From: Arenibacter sp. F26102
GTDB taxonomy: Bacteria > Bacteroidota > Bacteroidia > Flavobacteriales > Flavobacteriaceae
Length of the DNA stretch: 64,000 bases
Direction: 5' to 3'
Assembly: GCF_023015865.1 (NCBI RefSeq)
Contig: NZ_JALKBC010000021.1
Location: 17,189-81,188, forward strand
The position numbers and the translations under genes are program-made. This document shows, one piece after another, positions 56,476-64,000 of the stretch (position 1 is the stretch's first letter; each line of letters starts with the position of its first letter). Below the pieces are notes generated by a model, which ran no database searches, was not told where the DNA came from, and saw only the letters and a program-made list of their open reading frames with translations.

Positions 56476-59400
56476 ATGTTAAACCCTCGACGGAACATTA
56501 AATGTTCGTATTCAAAATCACCAAAGACAAAGATTAGTTCGTTGTTTTTACTAGTATTCGTTGCTCTGTATTCCAACAGTTATGCACATGTAAACAACGA
56601 TATTATTAACTCTGTATATAATGTGTATCAGCAAACAGTATCAGGTACCCTTACAGATAATTTAGGAGAACCGCTCCCTGGAGCGAGTATTTTGGAAAAA
56701 GGTACTACTAACGGAACTACTTCCGATTTTGACGGTAATTTCTCCATAGATGTATCAGATGAAAATGCCGTTTTGATCATTTCATATATTGGTTTCACTA
56801 CACAGGAAGTCAACTTGAACGGAAATCTGAATATCTCGGTAGTTTTGTTGGAAAATGCCGCTGCATTATCCGAGGTGGTTGTTACTGGATATACATCAGA
56901 AAGAAAAAGTGACCTAACTGGAGCAGTCGCTATTGTTGATATGGGGGGTATTGTAAGCCAACCTGTTGCCAGTGTCGACAATATGCTACAAGGCCAGGTT
57001 TCTGGTGTTAACGTTGTAAGTTCAGCCTCTCCTGGTGGCCCAAGCAGTCTTAGAATCAGGGGATACAGCACGATACGGAATAACGATCCTCTTTATGTAA
57101 TAGATGGTGTGCCTACAACTTCAGGTATCAATCTTATCAACCCGAATGATATTGAGTCGCTTCAAGTATTAAAAGATGCTTCATCTTCGAGTATCTACGG
57201 TTCTAGGGCCGCAAATGGTGTTGTAATCATTACTACCAAAAAAGGAAAATCAGAGGAAACAAAGGTTTCCATCAACATGCATTCCGGTATTCAGAATACT
57301 ACTAATTTACCTAACAATCTAAGTGCACAGAATTATGGAGATGTATATTGGCAAGGTTTTGCCAATGACGGAATAACACCTGCCCATGCCATATATGGCA
57401 ACGGAACTTCACCGGTAATTCCCGACTTTTTAGATGCTGAAAACACCATTCCTTCCGCTAACACCGATTGGGTCGGTGAAATTTTTGATCCAGCCATTAT
57501 CCAATCTTATAACTTAAGTTTGGCCAAAGGAGGTGAAAAGTCCCATAGTATGTTCTCTTTAGGTTATTTTGATCAAGAAGGAACGTTGAAATACACCGAT
57601 TTTAGTAGAATTACTGCACGCTTAAATTCGGACTATAAATTGTTTGATGATGTGGTAACAATTGGCGAAAACCTAACCGTAGCTTACTCCAAAAGTGTTG
57701 GTACCAGCACTAATTCATTGTTGGGCAATGCCGTTTACGATGCCTTCAGAATTCCCAGTATAGCTCCAGTGTATGATATAAATGGAGAATTCACTGGTTA
57801 TCCATTATCGGATACTCAAAATCCGTTAGGCAATTTATACCGAAATAAAGATAATATTGAAAATAGGGTACGCGTGTTTGGAAATGTATTTACCGAAATT
57901 CAACTTTTTGAGGACTTAAAATTCAAAACTAATTTTGGACTTAATTATACTACGTCAGACAGAACATCATTTAGCCCTACTTACAAGGAGCCGAATCCAC
58001 AGCGAGTAATCAATAGTTTGTCCGTCAGAAATAACAGGCAATTTGACTGGGTATGGTCGAATACTTTGAACTACACAAAAACTTTTGCTGACAAGCACAA
58101 TTTTAGTGCCCTAGCCGGAATTGAAAGTATCGAAAATTTATATGATGTTACAACAGCTTCTATTGATGACCTGCCTACTAATGAATTAAATATCAGAATA
58201 TTAAATGCAGGTGACCAAGGCACACAAACGAATAGCGGTGATAAAATAGAGTACTCATTATTTTCGTATTTCGGTAAATTAAATTATACCTACGATAATA
58301 AATATTTGTTCTCTGCTACCTTAAGACGTGATGGTACTTCTAAATTATTGAACAATAGATGGGGTACTTTTCCGGCACTATCAGCGGGTTGGAAAATATC
58401 GGAAGAAAACTACTTTAATAAGGAGGGAGTTATATCTAATTTGAAATTACGTGCTGGATGGGGTGTAACGGGTAATCAAGACATACCTGCTTACCAAACT
58501 CTATCTGGTTATAGTAGTAATCCATATTATTCCAACTACGCCATTGATGGAGCTCAAAACAGTACACAAACTGGTTTCACATTATCCAGAATTGCGAATC
58601 CCGATTTAAAATGGGAAACAACTACACAGACCAATGTCGGTTTGGATTTTGGTTTTCTTAATGATGCCTTAACTTTTTCTGCGGACTACTTTTATAAGAA
58701 CACGGAAGATTTATTATTGTTTAAAACCTTAGCACCTGATCAAGCAGGTTTTTCCAATAGCGGTCAATGGCAGAATGTTGGCGAGATGGAAAACAAAGGT
58801 TTTGAGTTTACAGCAGATTATCAAAGTAATCGCGAAAAAGACTTTAACTATAATATAGGTATTAATTTCTCTGTTATTGATAATGAATTATTGTCCTTAG
58901 GTGAAGGCATTAATTTTATAGAAACAGACCCTGGGGTTTTACATAGTGTAAATTTTGACCAGAGTACCTCAAGAACTGCAGTTGGGCAACCAATAGCTTC
59001 CTTCTACGGTCATGTAGTAGAAGGTATCTTTTCTTCAGATGCGGAAGCGGCTTCAAGTAACCAGTCTAACGCCGTTGCTGGGGATTATAGGTTTAAAGAC
59101 ATCAATAACGACAATGTTATAGATGATCTTGATCGTACTTTCATTGGTTCTCCACACGCAGATTTCACCTATGGCATTAACTTCACGGCCAATTACAAGG
59201 CATTGGATTTAACATTGTTCTTTCAAGGTTCGCAAGGAAATGATATTTATGATTTGTCGCGATACTATACTGATTTTTTCAACTTGGCCAACTACAATAA
59301 GAATGATCGTATTCTAAATGCTTGGACACCACAAAATACCAATACGGATTTAGCCAGGGTTTCTTTGAATGATCCCAACAACAATATTAGACCATCTTCT

Positions 59401-59673
59401 TACTATGTACAAGACGGTTCATTTTTACGCTTAAAAACTTTTCAATTGGGATATACCCTTCCAGAAAATGTAGCTGAAAAAATAAAAGCGTCGCGAATTA
59501 GAATTTATTTGGAAGCATATAATTTATTTACCATTACAGGATATGAAGGATTGGATCCTGAAATTGGATTACAGAATTATGATTCCGATGATCGTAACCT
59601 GGATATTGGTGTAGATAGAGGTATTTACCCGAGTTCACAGACATTTACATTAGGTCTTAATTTCAACTTTTAA
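56476..59673 (+). CDS. SusC/RagA family TonB-linked outer-membrane protein
   Basis: About 1065 residues from the ATG at 56476 (MLNPRRNIK). A longer frame from 56392 adds a basic stretch in front of the signal. The leader (SSLFLLVFVALYSNSYAH) is followed by a CarboxypepD-like domain (SGTLTDNLGEPLPGASILEKG), a TonB box region, and a plug with the SusC signature DPLYVIDGVP and YGSRAANGVVIITTKKG. The barrel ends TFTLGLNFNF. SusC proteins import oligosaccharides or peptides with SusD. It is 12 bp before susD but has no local glycoside hydrolases or sigma/anti-sigma pair, so its cargo cannot be inferred. It lies between the direct repeats. Confidence 0.95.
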   Translation: MLNPRRNIKCSYSKSPKTKISSLFLLVFVALYSNSYAHVNNDIINSVYNVYQQTVSGTLTDNLGEPLPGASILEKGTTNGTTSDFDGNFSIDVSDENAVLIISYIGFTTQEVNLNGNLNISVVLLENAAALSEVVVTGYTSERKSDLTGAVAIVDMGGIVSQPVASVDNMLQGQVSGVNVVSSASPGGPSSLRIRGYSTIRNNDPLYVIDGVPTTSGINLINPNDIESLQVLKDASSSSIYGSRAANGVVIITTKKGKSEETKVSINMHSGIQNTTNLPNNLSAQNYGDVYWQGFANDGITPAHAIYGNGTSPVIPDFLDAENTIPSANTDWVGEIFDPAIIQSYNLSLAKGGEKSHSMFSLGYFDQEGTLKYTDFSRITARLNSDYKLFDDVVTIGENLTVAYSKSVGTSTNSLLGNAVYDAFRIPSIAPVYDINGEFTGYPLSDTQNPLGNLYRNKDNIENRVRVFGNVFTEIQLFEDLKFKTNFGLNYTTSDRTSFSPTYKEPNPQRVINSLSVRNNRQFDWVWSNTLNYTKTFADKHNFSALAGIESIENLYDVTTASIDDLPTNELNIRILNAGDQGTQTNSGDKIEYSLFSYFGKLNYTYDNKYLFSATLRRDGTSKLLNNRWGTFPALSAGWKISEENYFNKEGVISNLKLRAGWGVTGNQDIPAYQTLSGYSSNPYYSNYAIDGAQNSTQTGFTLSRIANPDLKWETTTQTNVGLDFGFLNDALTFSADYFYKNTEDLLLFKTLAPDQAGFSNSGQWQNVGEMENKGFEFTADYQSNREKDFNYNIGINFSVIDNELLSLGEGINFIETDPGVLHSVNFDQSTSRTAVGQPIASFYGHVVEGIFSSDAEAASSNQSNAVAGDYRFKDINNDNVIDDLDRTFIGSPHADFTYGINFTANYKALDLTLFFQGSQGNDIYDLSRYYTDFFNLANYNKNDRILNAWTPQNTNTDLARVSLNDPNNNIRPSSYYVQDGSFLRLKTFQLGYTLPENVAEKIKASRIRIYLEAYNLFTITGYEGLDPEIGLQNYDSDDRNLDIGVDRGIYPSSQTFTLGLNFNF

Positions 59674-59685
59674 AAAAATATCAAA

Positions 59686-61338
59686 ATGAAAAATATAATC
59701 ATATTATTTGCCTTAATTGGGTTGCTTGTCTCCTGTAGCGATGAGTTCTTGGAAAAAGAACCATTTGGAGAGCTAACCGACGATCAAGTAGTATTACCCG
59801 AAAATATAGAATCTTTGGTAATCTCTGCTTATAGCATATTAAATGGACAAGGTAATGAAGCCTCAAATGCATTTAACTCGCCAGCTTCCAACTGGAGTTT
59901 TGGAGATGTGCTTTCTGATGATGCCTATAAAGGTGGTGGCGGTACCGGTGACCAAAACCAAATTCACAGAATGGAGATCTACAATATTGATGGCCAAATT
60001 ATTGATGTTGTCCAAAAATGGAGTGTACTTTATGAAGGTGTTTATCGTGCAAATACCGTTCTAAAAGCTTTAAAAAATACTACTGAATTTGATGAGGCTA
60101 CCAAAACACAGCGCGTTGCTGAAATGCGTTTTATAAGAGGGCATTTCTACTTTGAACTTAAAAAACTGTATAATAGAATCTCTTATACGGATGAGGATGG
60201 AAATTACTTATCGAACACCCAAATTACCCCTGAAGAGATTTGGACAAAAATAGAGGAAGATTTTAATGCAGCCATTGCTGTATTACCGGAAACGCAGGCA
60301 GATCCAGGAAGACCAACAAAATACGCTGCATGGGCATACTTAAGTAAAACTTATTTATACCAGGGAGAATGGCAGTTGGCAAGTGATGCTGCAGACGAAG
60401 TTATTTCTAAAGGAGGTTATAGTTTAACGCCTAATTTTAGTGAAATATTTATTCCTGAAAACGACAATGGTGAAGAAGTTGTTTTTGCAATTCAATATTC
60501 TATAAACGATGGTTCCCCTAGTAATTACAATGGATCCATCGGTGATCGTTTAATGCCTCCTGGCGGCCCTAGATATGCAGCATATGGCTTTTTACGCCCT
60601 TCTCAGAATTTAGTAAATGCGTATAAAACCGACGTTGATGGAATGCCAATAATTGGAAATATTGATGTTACCGAAACCGATAATGTAGACCCAAGATTGG
60701 ATGTTACCATTGGACGACCAGGGATCCCTTATAAAGATTTAGAGATTAACTATGAAGAAAGTTGGGCTAGGGATTTAGCTACCTATGGCCCATATGGCCC
60801 AAAGAAAAGGGTAGTTTCAGCAAATCATCCTGCTTATTTACCATCTTGGCCTTATGTTACAGCTGCCAACTACAGTATTATTAGATATGCCGATGTTCTG
60901 CTATGGAAAGCAGAAGCTGAAATAGAGTTGGGTAATTTCGAAGAAGGGAGGACCTATATAAATATGATAAGAGAGCGGGCAAAAACGAGTAGTTATATTC
61001 AAAACCTCGAAGGCACTGCAAATGCGGCCAATTATATGATCGACACTTATAACGATCCCTTTACTTTGAAAGAAGAAGCTACAATAGCTTTAAGAACGGA
61101 ACGTCGTTTGGAAATGGCACACGAAGGTCATCGCTTTTTTGATTTAGTACGATGGGGTATTGCCGCAGATGTTATAAACGCCTATTTGGCAAAGGAAAAG
61201 ATAGCAAGAGGCTTTTTAACCGGAGCTACATTTATGGCAGGTAAGCATGAATATATGCCAATACCTCAATCCCAAATAGATGCTGGTGGTAAAGATGAAA
61301 GCGGCAACTCACTTACCACCCAAAATCCTGGTTATTAA
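59686..61338 (+). CDS. SusD/RagB family substrate-binding lipoprotein
   Basis: A 550-residue lipoprotein (leader ending GLLVSC, followed by SDEFLEKEPFG, the usual mature start of SusD proteins). TPR-like helices include the RAEMRFIRGHFYFELKKLY segment; a C-terminal region carries LRTERRLEMAHEGHRFFDLVRWG and the closing EYMPIPQSQID. Together with the SusC gene upstream it forms a complete import pair. The N-terminal region also shows the typical W-S-x-x-Y-x-G-V-Y-R-A-N segment. A terminator follows. Confidence 0.95.
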   Translation: MKNIIILFALIGLLVSCSDEFLEKEPFGELTDDQVVLPENIESLVISAYSILNGQGNEASNAFNSPASNWSFGDVLSDDAYKGGGGTGDQNQIHRMEIYNIDGQIIDVVQKWSVLYEGVYRANTVLKALKNTTEFDEATKTQRVAEMRFIRGHFYFELKKLYNRISYTDEDGNYLSNTQITPEEIWTKIEEDFNAAIAVLPETQADPGRPTKYAAWAYLSKTYLYQGEWQLASDAADEVISKGGYSLTPNFSEIFIPENDNGEEVVFAIQYSINDGSPSNYNGSIGDRLMPPGGPRYAAYGFLRPSQNLVNAYKTDVDGMPIIGNIDVTETDNVDPRLDVTIGRPGIPYKDLEINYEESWARDLATYGPYGPKKRVVSANHPAYLPSWPYVTAANYSIIRYADVLLWKAEAEIELGNFEEGRTYINMIRERAKTSSYIQNLEGTANAANYMIDTYNDPFTLKEEATIALRTERRLEMAHEGHRFFDLVRWGIAADVINAYLAKEKIARGFLTGATFMAGKHEYMPIPQSQIDAGGKDESGNSLTTQNPGY

Positions 61339-61366
61339 GCTAGAGAATTAATTCAAGTTAGACTGG

Positions 61367-61400
61367 AAAAGGGAGTGGAATTAGTTTCCCTCCCTTTTTT
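61367..61400 (+). terminator. Rho-independent terminator after SusC/SusD
   Basis: A 9-bp stem (AAAAGGGAG with CTCCCTTTT) with a 14-base loop followed by a T run, 28 bp after the SusD stop codon. Confidence 0.85.
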
Positions 61401-61507
61401 AGTTCAGGGAATACTTCAATTTGAATGGGATAGCCTAAAATTGTCTGTGTTCGTTGCAGTGGGACAAGGGGTCTCACCTACTGAAAACCTGATAAATAAA
61501 ATAGGGA

Positions 61508-61940
61508 AGGCCAGCGCTTTCCCTATTTTTGTTTCCACTCAATTTTGAAAACAGGATTTACAGAATCCCGATGAACCCTCACTGAAAATAGAAAAGTGAA
61601 TCCTAGCGCCTTCCTACTTTTTTTGTTTCCGTTCGATTTTGAAAACAAGATTTACAGAATCCCGATGAACCCTCAGTGCAAATAGAAAATTGAAGCCTAG
61701 CGCCTTCCTACTTTTTTTGTTTCCGTTCGATTTTGAAAACAGGATTTACAGAATCCTTATCAACCCTCAGTGCAAATAGAAAAGTGAAGCCTAGCGCCTT
61801 CCCACTTTTTTTGTTTACCATGTTCGCCCAAACTGCGTTAAGCAAACTTATCAGAACAGGATTTACAGAATCCTTATGAACCCTCAGTGCAAATAGAAAA
61901 GTGAAGCCTAGCGCCTTCCCACTTTTTTTGTTTCCCATGT
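61508..61940. repeat. Tandem array of ~94-bp units with terminator-like hairpins
   Basis: Four unit copies begin at about 61551, 61645, 61739 and 61856 (spacing 94, 94 and 117 bp), with a partial copy in front (61508-61550). Each has ACAGGATTTACAGAATCC, the phrase CCTCAGTGCAAATAGAAAA (CCTCACTGAAAATAG in the first) and CCTAGCGCCTTCC followed by a T run. The fourth unit follows a different 39-base insert. The units end in a GTG...CAC/T-run layout that resembles weak terminators. The spaced repeats do not show CRISPR features (units too long, no unique spacers). Confidence 0.88.
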
Positions 61941-61982
61941 TCGCCCAAACTGCGTTTGGCTCCATGGGAAACAAAAAAAGTG
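61920..61982. repeat. Large hairpin with perfect 20-nt arms closing the array
   Basis: Left arm 61920-61939 and right arm 61963-61982 are exact reverse complements (starting CACTTTTTTT and ending AAAAAAAGTG). The inner part has a second stem (GCCCAAAC with GTTTGGC, one bulge). Such a structure could form a cruciform or act as a terminator in both directions. Confidence 0.9.
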
Positions 61983-62005
61983 ATTTGCAAATGCAAATCA
62001 CTTTT
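61976..62005. terminator. Perfect 13-bp bidirectional hairpin
   Basis: AAAAGTGATTTGC pairs with GCAAATCACTTTT around the 4-base loop AAAT. A and T tracts on both flanks would allow termination in both directions. It overlaps the right arm of the larger hairpin by seven bases, so the two foldings compete. Confidence 0.85.
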
Positions 62006-62010
62006 CTGCT

Positions 62011-62162
62011 TGGTCGGGATGACAGCACCCCAAGTATCGATACAAATGATTGATTTTCAGTATTTTGAGTGTATTTATCAAAATCAAATCCCTATATGGT
62101 CACTCGATTTATAAATAGCTTAAGAACGTATTGATGGTGTGTTAATTACAGGATAAAATTAC
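62011..62162. repeat. Right copy of the direct repeat, with a tRNA-3'-end-like 15-mer
   Basis: 62011-62025 is TGGTCGGGATGACAG, the reverse complement of a possible tRNA 3' end with CCA. 62069-62162 aligns with 55078-55170. The 43-base stretch between the two parts (62026-62068) is longer than on the left (8 bases). No tRNA body is present on either side. Confidence 0.8.
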
Positions 62163-62194
62163 GAAAAATATCTAACTATAGCCAAATGCAAAAC

Positions 62195-63460
62195 CTAACT
62201 TAAATCAATACCATTTTTAAAGGCACTGCCCATAAGTTCCTGCTCTGCTCGTGAAATTCCAATCTCTCCGGCTATTGCCTTCCAATGGCTAACTGAATTG
62301 GCAACCTCATCGATAATAATATCCATTTGTATATCATCCAAACGAAAATACTCCCCTACCCTTTTTGCCAATTCGAAATCCAAAGCATTGTTCTCCATGT
62401 CAATATTTAATGCTAGTCCGTCTTTATCTATTGATGGGTTAATATCATAAGCTGGAGAAAGTATCCAACCTTTTGAAGTCAGGATAAAACCATGATTACG
62501 CAAATGGTCATCGGTATTCGAAACCGCGATATTAAAAACAATCCTACGCCATAATTGGTGTAGGTTTTGATCAATGTTCACCCCATTGGTTTGGATGAAT
62601 TCGGCAATGTCCAGATAACTTGCTGGGTTATCTCGGATAGTATCCTCATTATTCCCTGTCATTGTCATGGCTGATGAAAAATGGATACGCTCTTTCCTTA
62701 TCCTATCAAAACGTTGTGTAAAAAAGGTATTATAGTTTCCAGTAATTTTTTCAATTCGGGAGGGTGCCATTTCGATTCCACAATTTATTGCCAATCGATA
62801 TGCCAAAAATTCCCATGCTCCTTTATCTATAGTATCATTCTTTGAAGGAAATTTTGCTATCCAAAGATTTCCATGTTCATCCAAAATATTGGCTTTGGGT
62901 CTGGCACCTCCCAAAGAAGATCCTGGCGCCATAAGAACATCCAACCATTTTCTTGCCTCCTCATTATCCGAATCGTTTTCAAAATGCTTGGCAGCTTCTT
63001 GAAGTTCCCTCACTGACGACCAAGGGGGCGTAGGATTCTCTTCATTATTATCCAAGAATGGCCCGTCAAGGTCTGTTTTAAAACGTAAAGCCCCCATCCG
63101 ACTTTCATCATATACACCTAACAAGTAGTCGATCTCATATAAAGTAGTAGCTTTTAGATTCTTCTCATTAGCTAGTTGGGCTGCACGTCTTTTCATTAGT
63201 GTTCTTCCCCAGGTATCTGGCATGCTATCCAAAAAGACACCAAAGTTTTCCTTCTTATATGGGTATTGTGGACCGGAATAAAACTGGATATCGGGATCTA
63301 ACAATAGTTGTTGTTCAGATTTTATCCAACCCTTATCATATTCAAAACTGAATGCTTTCTTTCCTTTAGCATTGTGTGCTGCCAAAACACCTATCATCTT
63401 AGCTTCTGGCATTCCTTGCCAATGTGCATAAACGTATATGTCTAATTTCCCAGTTGCCAT
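62195..63460 (-). CDS. hipA: HipA-like serine/threonine kinase toxin (type II toxin-antitoxin)
   Basis: A 421-residue HipA-family protein. It has the N-terminal HipA_N-like region with FLDSMPDTWGRTLM, the glycine-rich loop SSLGGARPKA (the phosphate-binding/autophosphorylation region), the catalytic loop NTDDHLRNHG with Asp318, and the metal-binding YDINPS motif with Asp339. HipA phosphorylates glutamyl-tRNA synthetase in E. coli; targets elsewhere vary. The gene follows the hipB-like antitoxin gene by 7 bp. All key motifs are present, so the enzyme is probably active. Position at the end of the SusC/SusD island could stabilise that segment; inference. Confidence 0.92.
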   Translation of the reverse strand: MATGKLDIYVYAHWQGMPEAKMIGVLAAHNAKGKKAFSFEYDKGWIKSEQQLLLDPDIQFYSGPQYPYKKENFGVFLDSMPDTWGRTLMKRRAAQLANEKNLKATTLYEIDYLLGVYDESRMGALRFKTDLDGPFLDNNEENPTPPWSSVRELQEAAKHFENDSDNEEARKWLDVLMAPGSSLGGARPKANILDEHGNLWIAKFPSKNDTIDKGAWEFLAYRLAINCGIEMAPSRIEKITGNYNTFFTQRFDRIRKERIHFSSAMTMTGNNEDTIRDNPASYLDIAEFIQTNGVNIDQNLHQLWRRIVFNIAVSNTDDHLRNHGFILTSKGWILSPAYDINPSIDKDGLALNIDMENNALDFELAKRVGEYFRLDDIQMDIIIDEVANSVSHWKAIAGEIGISRAEQELMGSAFKNGIDLS

Positions 63461-63467
63461 TTTTATA

Positions 63468-63755
63468 TTATAACAATTCTAAATCTTGTAATTTTCTTCC
63501 AAATTCATCATCGTCAGCTAGCTTTAGAAAATCATCTTGTAGCCCTAAAACCCGCAATACATTAAAGTATGAACCAATACTAACGCCAGGATCTCCTTTT
63601 TCTATAAGGTATAGTGTGCTCCTAACAATATCAGCCCTTTCAGCAACTTGAACCGTCGTAAGCTTTCTTCTTTTCCGCGCTAATTTTATGTTTTCACCCA
63701 TCAGCCCCAAAATTTTAATATGTTTAGGGAACAGTGTTTGTTTTCTTTTAGCCAT
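63468..63755 (-). CDS. hipB: HipB-like XRE family antitoxin
   Basis: About 95 residues from the ATG at 63755 (MAKRKQTLFP); a longer frame from 63809 would run into the promoter. The helix-turn-helix is the central ENIKLARKRRKLTTVQVAERADIVRSTL region with the XRE pattern, followed by GDPGVSIGSYFNVLRVLGL and an acidic tail (LADDDEFGRKL). The protein binds its own operator and neutralises HipA. The promoter lies inside an inverted repeat (next entry). Length is typical. Confidence 0.9.
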   Translation of the reverse strand: MAKRKQTLFPKHIKILGLMGENIKLARKRRKLTTVQVAERADIVRSTLYLIEKGDPGVSIGSYFNVLRVLGLQDDFLKLADDDEFGRKLQDLELL

Positions 63756-63759
63756 AACC

Positions 63760-63816
63760 AAAATGATTGTTATTTCATACAAATATAGATATTTTGATTG
63801 AAATAACAATCATTTT
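63760..63816 (-). promoter_or_regulatory. hipBA promoter framed by a perfect 18-bp inverted repeat
   Basis: Arms 63760-63777 (AAAATGATTGTTATTTCA) and 63799-63816 are exact reverse complements, 21 bp apart. On the minus strand the spacer and arm hold TATATTTG (63780-63787) and TTG (63807-63809) separated by 19 bp, a perfect Bacteroidota-type promoter. HipB dimers bound to both arms would cover the -33 region and the start region. The ATG lies 5 bp past the proximal arm. Confidence 0.88.
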
Positions 63817-64000
63817 ATTAAATGTTGTAATAGAGAGGCTTAACAAGTACCGAAATTATCCCCAAATCCTTTAGATTAGCTTAATTAGATATATAAGCCA
63901 AAAAGGATAATGATGATGTTGAAAAGAGGGGGTTTGGGGGAGACTTATAACTTCCAGAAATGTCCATAACTTTAGCTTATTCAAAAAGAATGGGGTGAAC
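63817..64000. other. Right edge, no gene recognised
   Basis: About 180 bases after the hipBA operator. No open frame, repeat or hairpin with support; a gene could begin beyond the window. Confidence 0.4.

Noticed and set aside
61551..61940. CRISPR-like spacing of repeats
   Set aside because: Units of 94 bp are too long and follow each other without unique spacers. No cas genes are present.
61708..62028. 106-codon minus-strand frame
   Set aside because: It runs through the ~94-bp tandem units and only repeats itself (the segment with NAVWAN and NKKSGKALG occurs twice). No ribosome site or independent domain, so it is a by-product of the repeat.

Overview
The window looks like chromosomal DNA of a marine-type Flavobacteriaceae (Bacteroidota). 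The reasons are a SusC/SusD pair, a hybrid two-component system that fuses sensor, kinase, receiver and AraC output, a TamB/TamL outer-membrane pair, many short lipoproteins starting with an SCSxDD-type motif, AT-rich DNA with weak ribosome sites, and several promoters of the Bacteroidota type (TTG, 19 bp, TAnnTTTG). The genus cannot be fixed from the sequence alone. One tRNA gene (Arg, anticodon TCT) is present; there is no rRNA, CRISPR array, intact transposase or phage module.

Left part (1-11.2 kb): the 3' part of a 3-hydroxyacyl-CoA dehydrogenase-type gene and an M19 dipeptidase on + face a long minus-strand operon. That operon encodes a GH88-like unsaturated glucuronyl hydrolase, a TIM-barrel isomerase/epimerase, a Gfo/Idh/MocA oxidoreductase, an SDR, a two-helix small membrane protein and a sodium:solute symporter. 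Together they look like uptake and breakdown of a uronic-acid-containing sugar. A YceI-like protein and a SUMF1-like lipoprotein follow. Next come the tRNA, a 1316-residue HTCS regulator (12.0-16.0 kb), and a nine-gene envelope operon (16.1-22.2 kb) that starts with an OmpA-family protein and contains two pairs of diverged paralogues.

Middle part (22.2-40 kb): a GAF-type histidine kinase; a sucrose-phosphorylase-like GH13 enzyme, PfkB kinase and SLC45-like transporter next to a LacI-type regulator with two operator palindromes; a DUF808 protein; tamB-tamL; and CsbD-like, AI-2E-family and DUF5670-like stress or membrane proteins.

Metal locus (40.4-48.3 kb): a Fur-family repressor is transcribed divergently from a thioredoxin-reductase-like flavoprotein with a Tat-like leader, across a promoter region carrying two related palindromes. 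Downstream on the same strand are a frameshifted HMA-like small gene, a methyltransferase fragment, a MerC-like protein, a small His/Cys exported protein, a TonB-dependent receptor and three DUF4625-type lipoproteins, two of them rich in histidine. I read this as a candidate Fur/Zur-controlled metal (possibly zinc) uptake system and rate it the most interesting system in the window.

Right part (48.3-64 kb): an RND tripartite efflux operon, a gene-poor stretch, an orphan SusC/SusD pair, a ~94-bp tandem repeat array with strong hairpins, and a hipBA toxin-antitoxin pair whose promoter sits inside a perfect 18-bp inverted repeat. A ~94-bp direct repeat (about 83% identical by eye) brackets the SusC/SusD segment, and each copy lies next to 15 bases that resemble a tRNA 3' end. 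This suggests, but does not prove, an inserted or duplicated island.
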